Under the pieces are notes generated by a model. It did not search any database. It was not told where the DNA came from and saw only the letters and a program-made list of their open reading frames with translations. From positions 1 through 56,086 of the forward strand of contig JALOMO010000027.1 of assembly GCA_025455395.1 (NCBI GenBank): a stretch of DNA of 56,086 nucleotides, read 5' to 3'. Within the stretch, counting starts at the first letter, position 1, and every line of letters begins with the position of its first letter. Source of the DNA: Bacteroidales bacterium. Lineage in GTDB: Bacteria > Bacteroidota > Bacteroidia > Bacteroidales > VadinHA17. Positions 15,496-23,583 of the stretch are shown in pieces. The position numbers and the translations under genes were made by a program.

Positions 15496-16097
15496 ATCTT
15501 AAGATTTTTGTTTCGCAATTGATCCGTGGAAGGGGGGCAACACTTACGTTTCAGGGTTGCCCTAGCCCTGAATATCAATGATTCTACAGAAGACAATGAA
15601 AGGTCGAGAACCTGGCATATCTCCTTATAAGGCATATCTTCATAGTGATGCAGGATAAATGCCTTCTGTTGCCTGGCAGGCAGCGCGGCTACCGCCCTGG
15701 CAAGCATCTCCTGCCTCTCGGCTGATTCAAGTGTCTCACCGGGATGATCATCAGACATAGGTGCCGTGAGACTTCCTGTAAGGTCACCATGTCCGAAAAG
15801 GGCCTCAATCTGAACAAGTGAACGAAAAAGAATATTCTGTGATTTCCTGAGGTGGTTAATTGACTTGTTAAGCGAAACCCTGTAAAGCCAGTAAGATATG
15901 TCATCCTCAGCTCTCAGGACTGCGGCTGACCGGAATGTTTCAATAAAGACCTCCTGCGATATGTCCTCAGCATCTTCACGTGATCGCAAAACCTTATAGC
16001 AAGTATTAAGCACCAGGTCCTGATACTTGCATATCAGTTCACGCATGGCACTGTTATCACCCCTGATAATGGCCTTTATCAGCTCCTGGTCACTCAT
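15492..16097 (-). CDS. ECF-type RNA polymerase sigma factor
   Basis: 201 residues. Region 2 is visible as REDAEDISQEVFIETF with the following SYWLYRVSLNKSINHLRK. Region 4 is LPARQQKAFILHHYEDM with the helix-turn-helix KEICQVLDLSLSSVESLIFRARATLKR. A longer than usual linker (about 95-135) joins them. As an ECF sigma it should direct RNA polymerase to a small regulon, very likely including its own operon. It is the first gene of the run down to 1821, and the next gene overlaps it by four bases. No clear TAnnTTTG box lies in the 63 bases upstream, which fits self-dependent transcription. Confidence 0.92.
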   Translation of the reverse strand: MSDQELIKAIIRGDNSAMRELICKYQDLVLNTCYKVLRSREDAEDISQEVFIETFRSAAVLRAEDDISYWLYRVSLNKSINHLRKSQNILFRSLVQIEALFGHGDLTGSLTAPMSDDHPGETLESAERQEMLARAVAALPARQQKAFILHHYEDMPYKEICQVLDLSLSSVESLIFRARATLKRKCCPPSTDQLRNKNLKI

Positions 16098-16160
16098 CCC
16101 TGACGGGTGACAGATAAATTAAAATGAGTGATCGATTCTTCACCCTACGCATTCCTGCCA

Positions 16161-16595
16161 TTAATTCCTTCCGGCCCAGCCCTTATCCTTTATAAAAGCC
16201 TCAGCTTCTTCCCTGGTCTTGAAGATATCACCATCTTCCTCCCACCAGGTATCGCCATAAGCCAGGCCCATCTTGTCGCAGCCCTCACCTTCAAGGAGAC
16301 TGACGCTCTCGACAGTCTTCATCTTTATCTTGTCAGGTTTAATGGCAATGACTCTGCATTTGACAGCCTTGCCCAGTGTGCTGCCGTCAGCAAAGAAACC
16401 GATGACAATACCGTAGCACTCTGTTCCCTTTTCAACCCAGCTTATCTTAGCCTGAAGCTCAGGATCAAGAGCCACTTTTGTTGATGATGTTACCTTGTTT
16501 TCCGAAGCTGTAACTTTCTGACTGTTTTTATTATCAGCACAAGAAGCAGCCACCAATCCAAAAACAATAAATAAAACTATTGACAGATTTCTCAT
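16161..16595 (-). CDS. Small putative lipoprotein, unknown function
   Basis: 144 residues with a lipoprotein signal (LVAASC, Cys19) and a low-complexity Ser/Thr/Lys linker to about 42. The folded part (about 43-144) contains two Cys (in TECYG and VKCRV), a third in GEGCDKMG, and the Trp-rich GDTWWEEDGD. It ends in a helix with TREEAEAFIKDKGW. I do not recognise the family. It lies 63 bases upstream of the sigma gene on the same strand, so it may be co-transcribed with the ECF locus or stand alone; a TAnnTTTG box precedes it. Confidence 0.65.
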   Translation of the reverse strand: MRNLSIVLFIVFGLVAASCADNKNSQKVTASENKVTSSTKVALDPELQAKISWVEKGTECYGIVIGFFADGSTLGKAVKCRVIAIKPDKIKMKTVESVSLLEGEGCDKMGLAYGDTWWEEDGDIFKTREEAEAFIKDKGWAGRN

Positions 16596-16630
16596 TATAT
16601 GGTTCTTTAATGTGAATATTCAACCCCGTA

Positions 16631-16638
16631 CAAAAATA
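16631..16638 (-). promoter_or_regulatory. Bacteroidetes -7 box TATTTTTG
   Basis: An exact match to TAnnTTTG on the minus strand, 36 bases before the small lipoprotein start. No matching -33 TTTG was found at the usual distance. Confidence 0.45.
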
Positions 16639-16775
16639 ATCAATAATGGGAGATCTTGACCCCTTCGGGAATACCTCTTAGTGGCACAAATGAATGATGA
16701 ATCTTTAACTATCCTTATAAAGGGTAGCAGAAAAAAACTTGCGGTCCGGAATAATGTTTTATAACATATAAAATA

Positions 16776-16804
16776 GCAGTGACGCCCTGTAGAGGCGTCA
16801 CTGC
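16776..16804. repeat. 11-bp stem-loop downstream of efflux operon
   Basis: The arms GCAGTGACGCC and GGCGTCACTGC are perfect, around a seven-base loop CTGTAGA. It begins 18 bases past the last gene of the RND operon and may serve as its terminator. It shares GTAGAG-R-CGT and TGCAAC with the palindrome at 1763-1790, suggesting one repeat family. Confidence 0.65.
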
Positions 16805-16822
16805 AACCTGTTCATTTATGTC

Positions 16823-17116
16823 TCAGACCGTTTGTTCAATGGCCCAGACAAATGCCCTTATGCCAACCTCTTCGTTGATGGCATCAATACGCCTGACAGC
16901 CTCAAGAAGAGGTGCCACCTTTTCCGGTTCGACAAACGTAAGCACAACACCATTTATCTCAGGCCATGTGTGAGTACCGAGATGTGGAACGCCTGTCTTT
17001 GATCCAGTTCCTTCTACATTGTCCCATTGTGTATAGCCCCTGATACCGAAATGCTCAAGTGTGTACTCAACCTTCTCGGTAAGTGCCAGGTTATATATTA
17101 TCATTACAGCTTTCAT
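16823..17116 (-). CDS. PG0541-type transporter-associated small protein
   Basis: 97 residues, cytoplasmic, with an alternating beta-alpha pattern resembling PII-like ferredoxin folds (KAVMIIYNLAL, GVVLTFVEPEKVAPLLEAVRRI, GIRAFVWAI). Position and sequence match the Porphyromonas PG0541 family, found as the last gene of PG0538-0541-like RND operons. Its biochemical role is not known; binding a ligand or the pump to tune efflux is plausible. The gene starts 18 bases after the pump stop and is followed by the hairpin at 16776-16804. Confidence 0.75.
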   Translation of the reverse strand: MKAVMIIYNLALTEKVEYTLEHFGIRGYTQWDNVEGTGSKTGVPHLGTHTWPEINGVVLTFVEPEKVAPLLEAVRRIDAINEEVGIRAFVWAIEQTV

Positions 17117-17134
17117 TTCTATCCTTTTTAAAGT

Positions 17135-20100
17135 TTACTCTTTAATGTCATCAAGAAATTTCATATCCCTGAATGCCTCCTTGTGTTTCTTGTCCCTTTC
17201 CCCTCTGCGGGCAATGAGGACGTATCCCACAGGAACGAGTATCATGGTAACCATGGTAGAGAAAACCAGTCCGCCGATAACCGCTATGCCCATAGGTCTC
17301 CAGAGCTCAGACCCCTCACCGGGGTTCACTGCCAACGGCAACATGGCAAGGATGGTTGTAAGAGAGGTCATTAGCACTGGCCTGAGCCTTGACCTTCCCG
17401 AAATGAGAACTGCCTCGTATAACTCTACTGACCTGTCACGTGTGAGGTTGATGAAGTCAACCAGTACGATGGCATTCTTCACAACAATACCGATCAGCAT
17501 CACAGCACCGATTCCTGCAATCAGGTTCAGGCTTTCTCCTGAGATGAAGAGAGCAATGGCAACACCGCTGAAGGCAAAAGGAATCGAAAGCATAATTATC
17601 ACCGGCATCTTAAGTGACTCAAACTGAGAAGCCATCACAAGATAGACCAGCAGCAGCGAGACTACGAGAAGTAACCCTATATCCATGAATGATTCAGTCA
17701 TATCTTCAAAGGCCCCTGATATCTCGACCATTACACCGGAAGGCAATGACACCTGATCAAGCTCTTTCTGTATATCAGCTACAATAAGATTCAGAGATCT
17801 CTTATAAGGTGTGACCGAAACGGTAACGATACGTTCCTTACGCTTTCTCTCAATATTGGGAGGGGTCCAGGCTTCCCTGACATCTGCTATCTCACCCAGC
17901 CTTATTACCTGTCCTGCCGGAGTGACTATTCCCAGATTTTCAATCTCAGTGATTGAGTTACGTGCAGATTCCTTGTATCGTACAACAACATCATATTCGT
18001 CACCTGCCTGGCGGAGGCGCGTTGCTGTCAGCCCGTCAACCCTGTTCTTAATCATTGCAGATGCCTGGGCAGTAGTGAGCCCGTGCATCATCAGCTTCTT
18101 ATGATCGAAGACGACCTGAAGCTCAGGCTTGGATCTTTTGCGACTAATCTGAATATCCTTGGCTCCTTCGATATTCTTAATCCTCGATGCCATTTCCTCT
18201 GCCACGAGGTTTGTCTGTGTAATATCATAACCATAAACCTCCAGGTTGACAGTATTGCCGCCCATTCCGCCCATATTCATATCGTCAGTGGTAGAAACAG
18301 AATAGTTGACTATTTCGGGCATAGGGGCCATTATCTGCCTTATGCTCTCAGCAACCTCTTCCACGCCTCTCGATCGCTCACTGACCGGAACAAGGGAAAA
18401 TGTATACTGAATGACATGTGTCCCTCCCTGGCTGAATATTGAGGCGAACCCGCCACTGTCATCATTACCTGTATTGGTGGAAATAAGTTTTACTTCAGGA
18501 ACGGTGGCCATCACCAGCGAATCAATCCTGTCAGCAACAATAACAGTATTATCAACCCTGGTACCTGTCTGCAATTCAACCGTTGCAGTACATCTAGACT
18601 CGTCAGCCACAGGCATGAACTCCTTACCGACATATTTCAGCAGTGACATTGACCCGGCAAACACAATGACAGCTATGGCAATTATGATCCTCTTGTGATG
18701 TATGGCCCAGTTCAGTGATTTCACGTAGAATCCATCCATCCAGTCAAGAAACTTATGTACTGACCCGTCCCATGTATATAGAGGAGCATCTTTTTTCAAC
18801 GGGCTCAGCTTCAGCAATCTGGCCGCAAGCGTCGGGGTTAGGGTAATTGCTGCAAAAGTTGATACGACAATTGTAATTGAAACAATCATACCAAGCTGTG
18901 AAAACATAACGCCGGTCAGCCCAGTTACGAAAGTAAGCGGGAAAAATACCGCCACTACGGTCAGGGTGGTGATGATTACTGCCAGCCATACCTCATTGGT
19001 GGCATAGATAGCAGCCTCACGCGGACTGCTGCCACGCTCAATATGCTTCGTAATATTCTCCAGAACCACAATTGCATCGTCGACCACCATCCCGATTGCG
19101 ATTGAGAGTGATGACAGTGAAATGATGTTTATTGAATTTCCGGTAATAAACAGGTAAATAAAGGCAAAGACCAGAGAAATCGGTATTGTCAGGATTATGA
19201 TAAATGTCGCTCTCCACCGACCGAGGAAGAAAAGGACTACCAGTATGACAAAGATACCTGCATACATGAGGGTCTCTGTCAGGTTATTGATTGAGCCGCT
19301 GATGAACTCTGCCGAGTCAAACAGCTTCTCTATCTTTACATCCTGCGGAAGATCCTTCGCAAGTTTCTCAAGCTCTTTCTCAGCGTCACGGCAAACCTGA
19401 ACGGTATTGGCGCCTGACATCTTCTGGATAAAGAGACCCATGCCCCTTTCTCCGTTAATCTTTGATATCAGCCTCGATTCCCTGATTGTGTCCGATACAA
19501 CTGCTACATCACTGAGAAGTATATCATTGCCTGCATAATTGCCAACAACGATATCCTTTATAATATCGCTCTCCTGAAATTCGCCCTGTACACGGATCGG
19601 GTAGTCTGTTGCACCCATTTCAAGAAATCCGGATGGCATGTTTATATTTTCTGCACGCAGGACATTACCTATCTGCTCAATGGTGAGATTATAAGCCTCC
19701 ATACGGCGGGGATCGACATCCACGTAAATCTCCCTTCCCGGTACGCCGGAAAGGGAAACGCTTCCAACACCCTCAATACGGTTAAGGGGGTTCACAACCT
19801 TCTCATCAAGGATCTTTTCCAGACCCTGGTAACTCTCATCTGCCGTGATAGCGTAAAAGACTATTGGCATCATGGCAGAGTTGAATTTCAGGATGTTGGG
19901 GTCCTCTGCGTCTTCCGGGAGGAAGTTTTCAATGAATGAGAGGTTACTCCGGATGTCATTTGAGGCTTCATCCAGGTTTGTTTCATACTCGAACTGTAAA
20001 AATATTACTGAGACGTTATCACTTGAAGTGGATGTCATCTCTTTCAGCCCTGTGACTGAACTCAGCACATCCTCAATCGGACGCGTTATGTTTGTCTCAA

Positions 20101-20275
20101 TGTCTGATGCACTTGCTCCCTGGTAACTTGTGTAAACGGAGAGGAACGGAAGCTCGATCTCCGGATACAGGTCAACGGACAACTGCGTCAGCGAGTACAA
20201 CCCCATAACCATCGTGATAACGAATATCAGAATCGTGGTTACGGGCTTCTTTACTGCACTGCTATATATACTCAT
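17135..20275 (-). CDS. RND family efflux pump inner-membrane subunit (HAE1-like)
   Basis: 1046 residues, the usual length for AcrB-type pumps. It starts MSIYSSAVKKPVTTILIF and shows the early LYPEIELP segment. The TM4 motif with two acidic residues in the proton relay (GMVVDDAIVVLENI) is present, as are two large periplasmic loops and a second TM block with AIGIGAVMLIGIVVKNAIVLVDF-like character near 920-950. It forms the proton-driven inner-membrane part of a tripartite pump with the MFP and TolC encoded just upstream. The exported compound cannot be told from sequence. The gene starts 25 bases after the MFP stop. Confidence 0.95.
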   Translation of the reverse strand: MSIYSSAVKKPVTTILIFVITMVMGLYSLTQLSVDLYPEIELPFLSVYTSYQGASASDIETNITRPIEDVLSSVTGLKEMTSTSSDNVSVIFLQFEYETNLDEASNDIRSNLSFIENFLPEDAEDPNILKFNSAMMPIVFYAITADESYQGLEKILDEKVVNPLNRIEGVGSVSLSGVPGREIYVDVDPRRMEAYNLTIEQIGNVLRAENINMPSGFLEMGATDYPIRVQGEFQESDIIKDIVVGNYAGNDILLSDVAVVSDTIRESRLISKINGERGMGLFIQKMSGANTVQVCRDAEKELEKLAKDLPQDVKIEKLFDSAEFISGSINNLTETLMYAGIFVILVVLFFLGRWRATFIIILTIPISLVFAFIYLFITGNSINIISLSSLSIAIGMVVDDAIVVLENITKHIERGSSPREAAIYATNEVWLAVIITTLTVVAVFFPLTFVTGLTGVMFSQLGMIVSITIVVSTFAAITLTPTLAARLLKLSPLKKDAPLYTWDGSVHKFLDWMDGFYVKSLNWAIHHKRIIIAIAVIVFAGSMSLLKYVGKEFMPVADESRCTATVELQTGTRVDNTVIVADRIDSLVMATVPEVKLISTNTGNDDSGGFASIFSQGGTHVIQYTFSLVPVSERSRGVEEVAESIRQIMAPMPEIVNYSVSTTDDMNMGGMGGNTVNLEVYGYDITQTNLVAEEMASRIKNIEGAKDIQISRKRSKPELQVVFDHKKLMMHGLTTAQASAMIKNRVDGLTATRLRQAGDEYDVVVRYKESARNSITEIENLGIVTPAGQVIRLGEIADVREAWTPPNIERKRKERIVTVSVTPYKRSLNLIVADIQKELDQVSLPSGVMVEISGAFEDMTESFMDIGLLLVVSLLLVYLVMASQFESLKMPVIIMLSIPFAFSGVAIALFISGESLNLIAGIGAVMLIGIVVKNAIVLVDFINLTRDRSVELYEAVLISGRSRLRPVLMTSLTTILAMLPLAVNPGEGSELWRPMGIAVIGGLVFSTMVTMILVPVGYVLIARRGERDKKHKEAFRDMKFLDDIKE

Positions 20276-20300
20276 TGCGGTCTTAATCTTTAATTATACA

Positions 20301-21371
20301 CTACTTCACTACTTCCACCTTCTGACCGCCGATCAGGCGTGCCTGACCCTCGATAATAAGGTTGTCACCTTCTCGGATCTCCCCCTCGGCAATCTCTACC
20401 ATTTCATCAAATCGCTTTCCCAGTTTAACCGGGTACCGCAGGGCCACACCTTCATTTACCACGAAAAGATACCTCTCGTTAGTACCTTCCTGTATCAGTA
20501 CAGCATTTGAGGGTACCACAAAGGCTTCGGCCTGCCCCATGTCAATTGATACACGGGCAAACATTCCAGGCCTCAGTAACTCGTTGCCGTTCGGTATCTC
20601 TATCTCGGCCCTGAATGACCTTGACATCTGGTCAATTGTAGGATGAACACGGAATATTCTTCCTGTAAATTCCTTGTCAGGATATACATCAGCAGTTATT
20701 TTTGCCTTCATCCCATTTTTAATGAGAGGAAAGTTCTGCTCCGAGACGCTTACCATTACCTTCACAGGATTTATCTGCATGAGGGTTACGACAGCTGACT
20801 TACCGGAAGGTGTGGGAGCACCTGAGTAGAGCTCTCCTTCCTCAAGATACCTGCCGGTAATTATCCCGCCGAAGGGTGCCTCAAGGAGGGTGTTATCTTC
20901 CATGAAGTCCACATTGGTCTTTGTAACTTCATACTGCGCCTTCATCTGGTCATAGGTCTGCTCCTTGATGCTTCCGACCTTCAGAAGGGTATCCATCCTT
21001 GCAAGATCCTTTTCGAGGTTCGCAAGCTGTATCTTGTTTGCATAATACTGTGTACGGTCCATCAGAAAGAGCTTCTGCCCCTTCTGTACCCTGTCCCCCA
21101 CTTCGACATATATCTTGTCAACGCGACCAGGTGTTGAAGGAGCCATATTGACCTCCTCGAACGGCTGTATGGTAGCTGTATAATCAATTGTCCTTGCAAT
21201 TGTTGTCTTTGACACCGGGATGACCCTTACCGGAACGGCAGCGACAGTCTCAGCCGTCATGGCTGCAGCAGGCTTCTCTTTTGGAGTGCATGCAGTCATA
21301 ACCATGGCACCCGTAAGAATAACGGAAAATAAACTAGAGCGATTCATTGTATTGTGATTATTTGTTTTCAT
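20301..21371 (-). CDS. RND efflux membrane-fusion (periplasmic adaptor) lipoprotein
   Basis: 356 residues. The lipobox is MVMTAC, followed by a Pro/Ala-rich linker, a biotinyl-lipoyl-like first half (VDKIYVEVGDRVQKGQKLFLMD), a coiled-coil hairpin (about 105-150), the second lipoyl half (LLEAPFGGIITGRYLEEGE) and beta-barrel and membrane-proximal domains. The adaptor bridges the RND pump and the TolC channel. M9 (21347) is as good a start as M1, since the signal peptide begins there. It follows the TolC gene by 9 bases. Confidence 0.92.
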   Translation of the reverse strand: MKTNNHNTMNRSSLFSVILTGAMVMTACTPKEKPAAAMTAETVAAVPVRVIPVSKTTIARTIDYTATIQPFEEVNMAPSTPGRVDKIYVEVGDRVQKGQKLFLMDRTQYYANKIQLANLEKDLARMDTLLKVGSIKEQTYDQMKAQYEVTKTNVDFMEDNTLLEAPFGGIITGRYLEEGELYSGAPTPSGKSAVVTLMQINPVKVMVSVSEQNFPLIKNGMKAKITADVYPDKEFTGRIFRVHPTIDQMSRSFRAEIEIPNGNELLRPGMFARVSIDMGQAEAFVVPSNAVLIQEGTNERYLFVVNEGVALRYPVKLGKRFDEMVEIAEGEIREGDNLIIEGQARLIGGQKVEVVK

Positions 21372-21380
21372 TAATTATTA

Positions 21381-22700
21381 CTAAAGCTTGTTCATCAGTT
21401 TGTCGTAGGAAACCTTTGTCTGAAGCAGGTTCAGAAGGGCTGTCAGATAATTATTCTGGGCTGTCAGATAGTTGCTGTTAGCCTGTGTAAGTTCGAGACT
21501 GGATGCCATTCCCTGGTTATACTTGTTCTCAAAGCTTTGCAGTATCCTGGCTGCTACATCCACGTTTTCTTTCTGACTCCTGTACTGCTCGTTAGAGCTT
21601 ATCAGATTATAACGGAGCTGCTTTTCCTGCAACAGCAACTGATCTGATACCATTGCACGGTTATTATCCGCCTTGTCCAGATCAATCTTTGCCCTCTTGA
21701 TCCTTGATGTCCTCAGACCGCTGGCAAGAATAGGCACCTGCAACTGGAATCCGAGTACTGAGTTGGGATAAAAATCAAGGTCATTCAGCTCATCACCCAT
21801 TCCGGCCTGATTGTAGTAAATTGAAGCACCAAGGGAAGGAAGAACTGCAGCTTTCGCACCCTTCAGGGCAAGCTCCGACATCTGGTACTGACTTTCAATA
21901 AGCTGATAGTTAATATTCTCATTTATATCGAAATCCTCAGCGAGAAGTGCCTCAACATTTACCGTTTCAGTTACCTGGTCGAGGGTTTCTGTAAGCTTTA
22001 TTTCGGTTGTTCTTTCAACCCCGAGCACGAACCTGAGCATATTGGTTGTCAGTTCCAGGTTTCGCTGCATCGAGGCCCTTGTATTATTAAGTGTTGAAAG
22101 ATTAGCCTGGATCTGATCAACATCAGTTGCCTCAGCCATACCAACACTGTACATTGCTTTTGTAGAAACCATTGTCTCTTCGAGGTCGGCAATGTTTGCA
22201 TCAATGATCTTTATTGTCTCTTCATTCACCAGAATCAGATAATATGAAGTCATTACCGATTCCTTCGTATCTATCTCAGTCAGTTTCAACCCCTGACTTG
22301 CAAGTGTTGTAGCAAGCTTTGCAGTCTGTATTCCGACAATCCATGGAGCATTGAAGATAGCGGTTGAAGCTTGTACACCATATCCAAGATCATACTGAGT
22401 CCCGAATTTGAATGCCATTTGCTGCCCGTTCATTTCAATGATCCTTGTCATAATTGCAAGATTGTTTCCGAGTGACACGCTCCCGTCAACGGTTGGCAAC
22501 CCTGAGGCATAAGCCTCCCATACACCCTTCTCGGCAGCAAGAAGCTCATAGCGCGCCGATGTAACATTCCTGTTGTTCTCAATAGCATACTGCATTGCCT
22601 CCTCAACTGTCAGTGACAATGCTGCCGGTGCCTCCTGTGCTGATACACTGATACCCCACAGGGAGGCTGAAATACTAATTAATAATAGCAATCGTCTCAT
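21381..22700 (-). CDS. TolC-family outer-membrane efflux protein
   Basis: About 439 residues from the ATG at 22700; an ATG at 22727 would overlap tetR by 17 bases and adds nine residues before the signal peptide. The signal peptide is followed by two repeats of the OEP fold, each with long helices (for example LSLTVEEAMQYAIENN at the start of the mature protein, and SLELTQANSNYLTAQNNYLTALL near the end). It supplies the outer-membrane channel for the RND pump. It starts 10 bases after tetR, consistent with one transcript. Confidence 0.92.
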   Translation of the reverse strand: MRRLLLLISISASLWGISVSAQEAPAALSLTVEEAMQYAIENNRNVTSARYELLAAEKGVWEAYASGLPTVDGSVSLGNNLAIMTRIIEMNGQQMAFKFGTQYDLGYGVQASTAIFNAPWIVGIQTAKLATTLASQGLKLTEIDTKESVMTSYYLILVNEETIKIIDANIADLEETMVSTKAMYSVGMAEATDVDQIQANLSTLNNTRASMQRNLELTTNMLRFVLGVERTTEIKLTETLDQVTETVNVEALLAEDFDINENINYQLIESQYQMSELALKGAKAAVLPSLGASIYYNQAGMGDELNDLDFYPNSVLGFQLQVPILASGLRTSRIKRAKIDLDKADNNRAMVSDQLLLQEKQLRYNLISSNEQYRSQKENVDVAARILQSFENKYNQGMASSLELTQANSNYLTAQNNYLTALLNLLQTKVSYDKLMNKL

Positions 22701-22710
22701 ATAATAGTGT

Positions 22711-23325
22711 TTATAAATCCCTTTCAAGTTGTTCGATTATTTCTGTTCCAGCAGGAGTTGAGATACCACGCATGTAGCTCACCATTACGTTCTTAATGAG
22801 ATCACGCTGCAGATACTTCTCAGGAGGAAACTTTGATACATCCGATATCATTTCTCCCAGACCCTGGAAACACCTGCTGACTATCTCAATGTCTATCTCT
22901 TTTCTGAAGTGACCCTGTTCTATTCCTTTAATTATAATATTTTCTGATCCCTTATAATCAGGTAATTCACAGCTCTCCTTAATTTTTTCCAGTACCTTAC
23001 TGTGATATTTCTTAAGGTCGGCAAAGATTACCGGGTTCATGCTCCGTGTATGCTCCCTCATCATATTGATCATCCTGAAGATCGCGGCAATAATATTGGG
23101 TGACGATCTGATTGTCTCCTCAACCATTTTTCTCTGCCTGAAGACCATACACTTCAATACGGCAAGAAGGAGTTCATCTTTGTCACCATACTTTTCATAT
23201 ATGGTGCGTTTTGAAATTCCCAGCGTATGTGCAATATCATCCATGGTTACGGCTTTTATGCCTGCTACCCTGAATAACTCAGCAGCACCTGTAATAATCC
23301 TGTCATCGCATTCTTCCTGATTCAT
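22711..23325 (-). CDS. TetR-family transcriptional regulator
   Basis: 204 residues. The N-terminal helix-turn-helix is clear (about 10-57: AAELFRVAGIKAVTMDDIA, LGISKRTIYEKYGDKDELL). The C-terminal ligand-binding region is helical and unassigned. It is the first gene of the efflux operon and probably represses it. A perfect 17-base inverted repeat lies 33 bases upstream of its start and is the natural operator candidate. Confidence 0.92.
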   Translation of the reverse strand: MNQEECDDRIITGAAELFRVAGIKAVTMDDIAHTLGISKRTIYEKYGDKDELLLAVLKCMVFRQRKMVEETIRSSPNIIAAIFRMINMMREHTRSMNPVIFADLKKYHSKVLEKIKESCELPDYKGSENIIIKGIEQGHFRKEIDIEIVSRCFQGLGEMISDVSKFPPEKYLQRDLIKNVMVSYMRGISTPAGTEIIEQLERDL

Positions 23326-23357
23326 CCTTTTGCAACATAATCGGGCGCAAAAATCAG

Positions 23358-23374
23358 AAAACTATTTTAGTTTT
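23358..23374. promoter_or_regulatory. Candidate TetR operator AAAACTA-TTT-TAGTTTT
   Basis: A perfect inverted repeat with 7-base arms and a 3-base spacer. On the minus strand it contains TAGTTTTC, one base off the TAnnTTTG promoter box, so repressor binding would block the promoter. Confidence 0.55.
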
Positions 23375-23454
23375 GCAAGTTTTTTCTGTTAAATATTTAT
23401 TTTTTTTCTTTCAGAGTGCGGAAAATGCCGGTGAATGGAGAGCCAGAAACATGG

Positions 23455-23583
23455 GCAAGGAGCATGGGGCAAGGGGCAGGGAGCCAGCAGAATTTGCGAT
23501 TTGCGATTTGCGATTGTCGAATTGTTTCTTCCGTCTTCGGTCTTCCGTCTTCGGTCTTCCGTCTTCCGCCCTCCGGCTTCCTT
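23455..23583. repeat. Three adjoining period-7 repeat blocks
   Basis: Block 1 (23455-23489): GCAAGGA, GCATGGG, GCAAGGG, GCAGGGA, GCCAGCA. Block 2 (23492-23519): ATTTGCG three times, then ATTGTCG. Block 3 (23528-23583): CTTCCGT and CTTCGGT alternating, then decaying copies, eight units in all. Block 3 ends at the stop codon of the minus-strand type IX secretion gene. The units differ between blocks but the period is always 7. The rest of the tetR to 23583 gap holds nothing else recognisable. Confidence 0.85.

Noticed and set aside
16596..16822. A further RNA gene or riboswitch in this 227-base gap
   Set aside because: Only a -7 box and a hairpin were seen; no conserved riboswitch core or tRNA fold could be found by eye.
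23455..23583. CRISPR array
   Set aside because: Units are 7 bases long, contiguous and without spacers, and no cas genes lie nearby.
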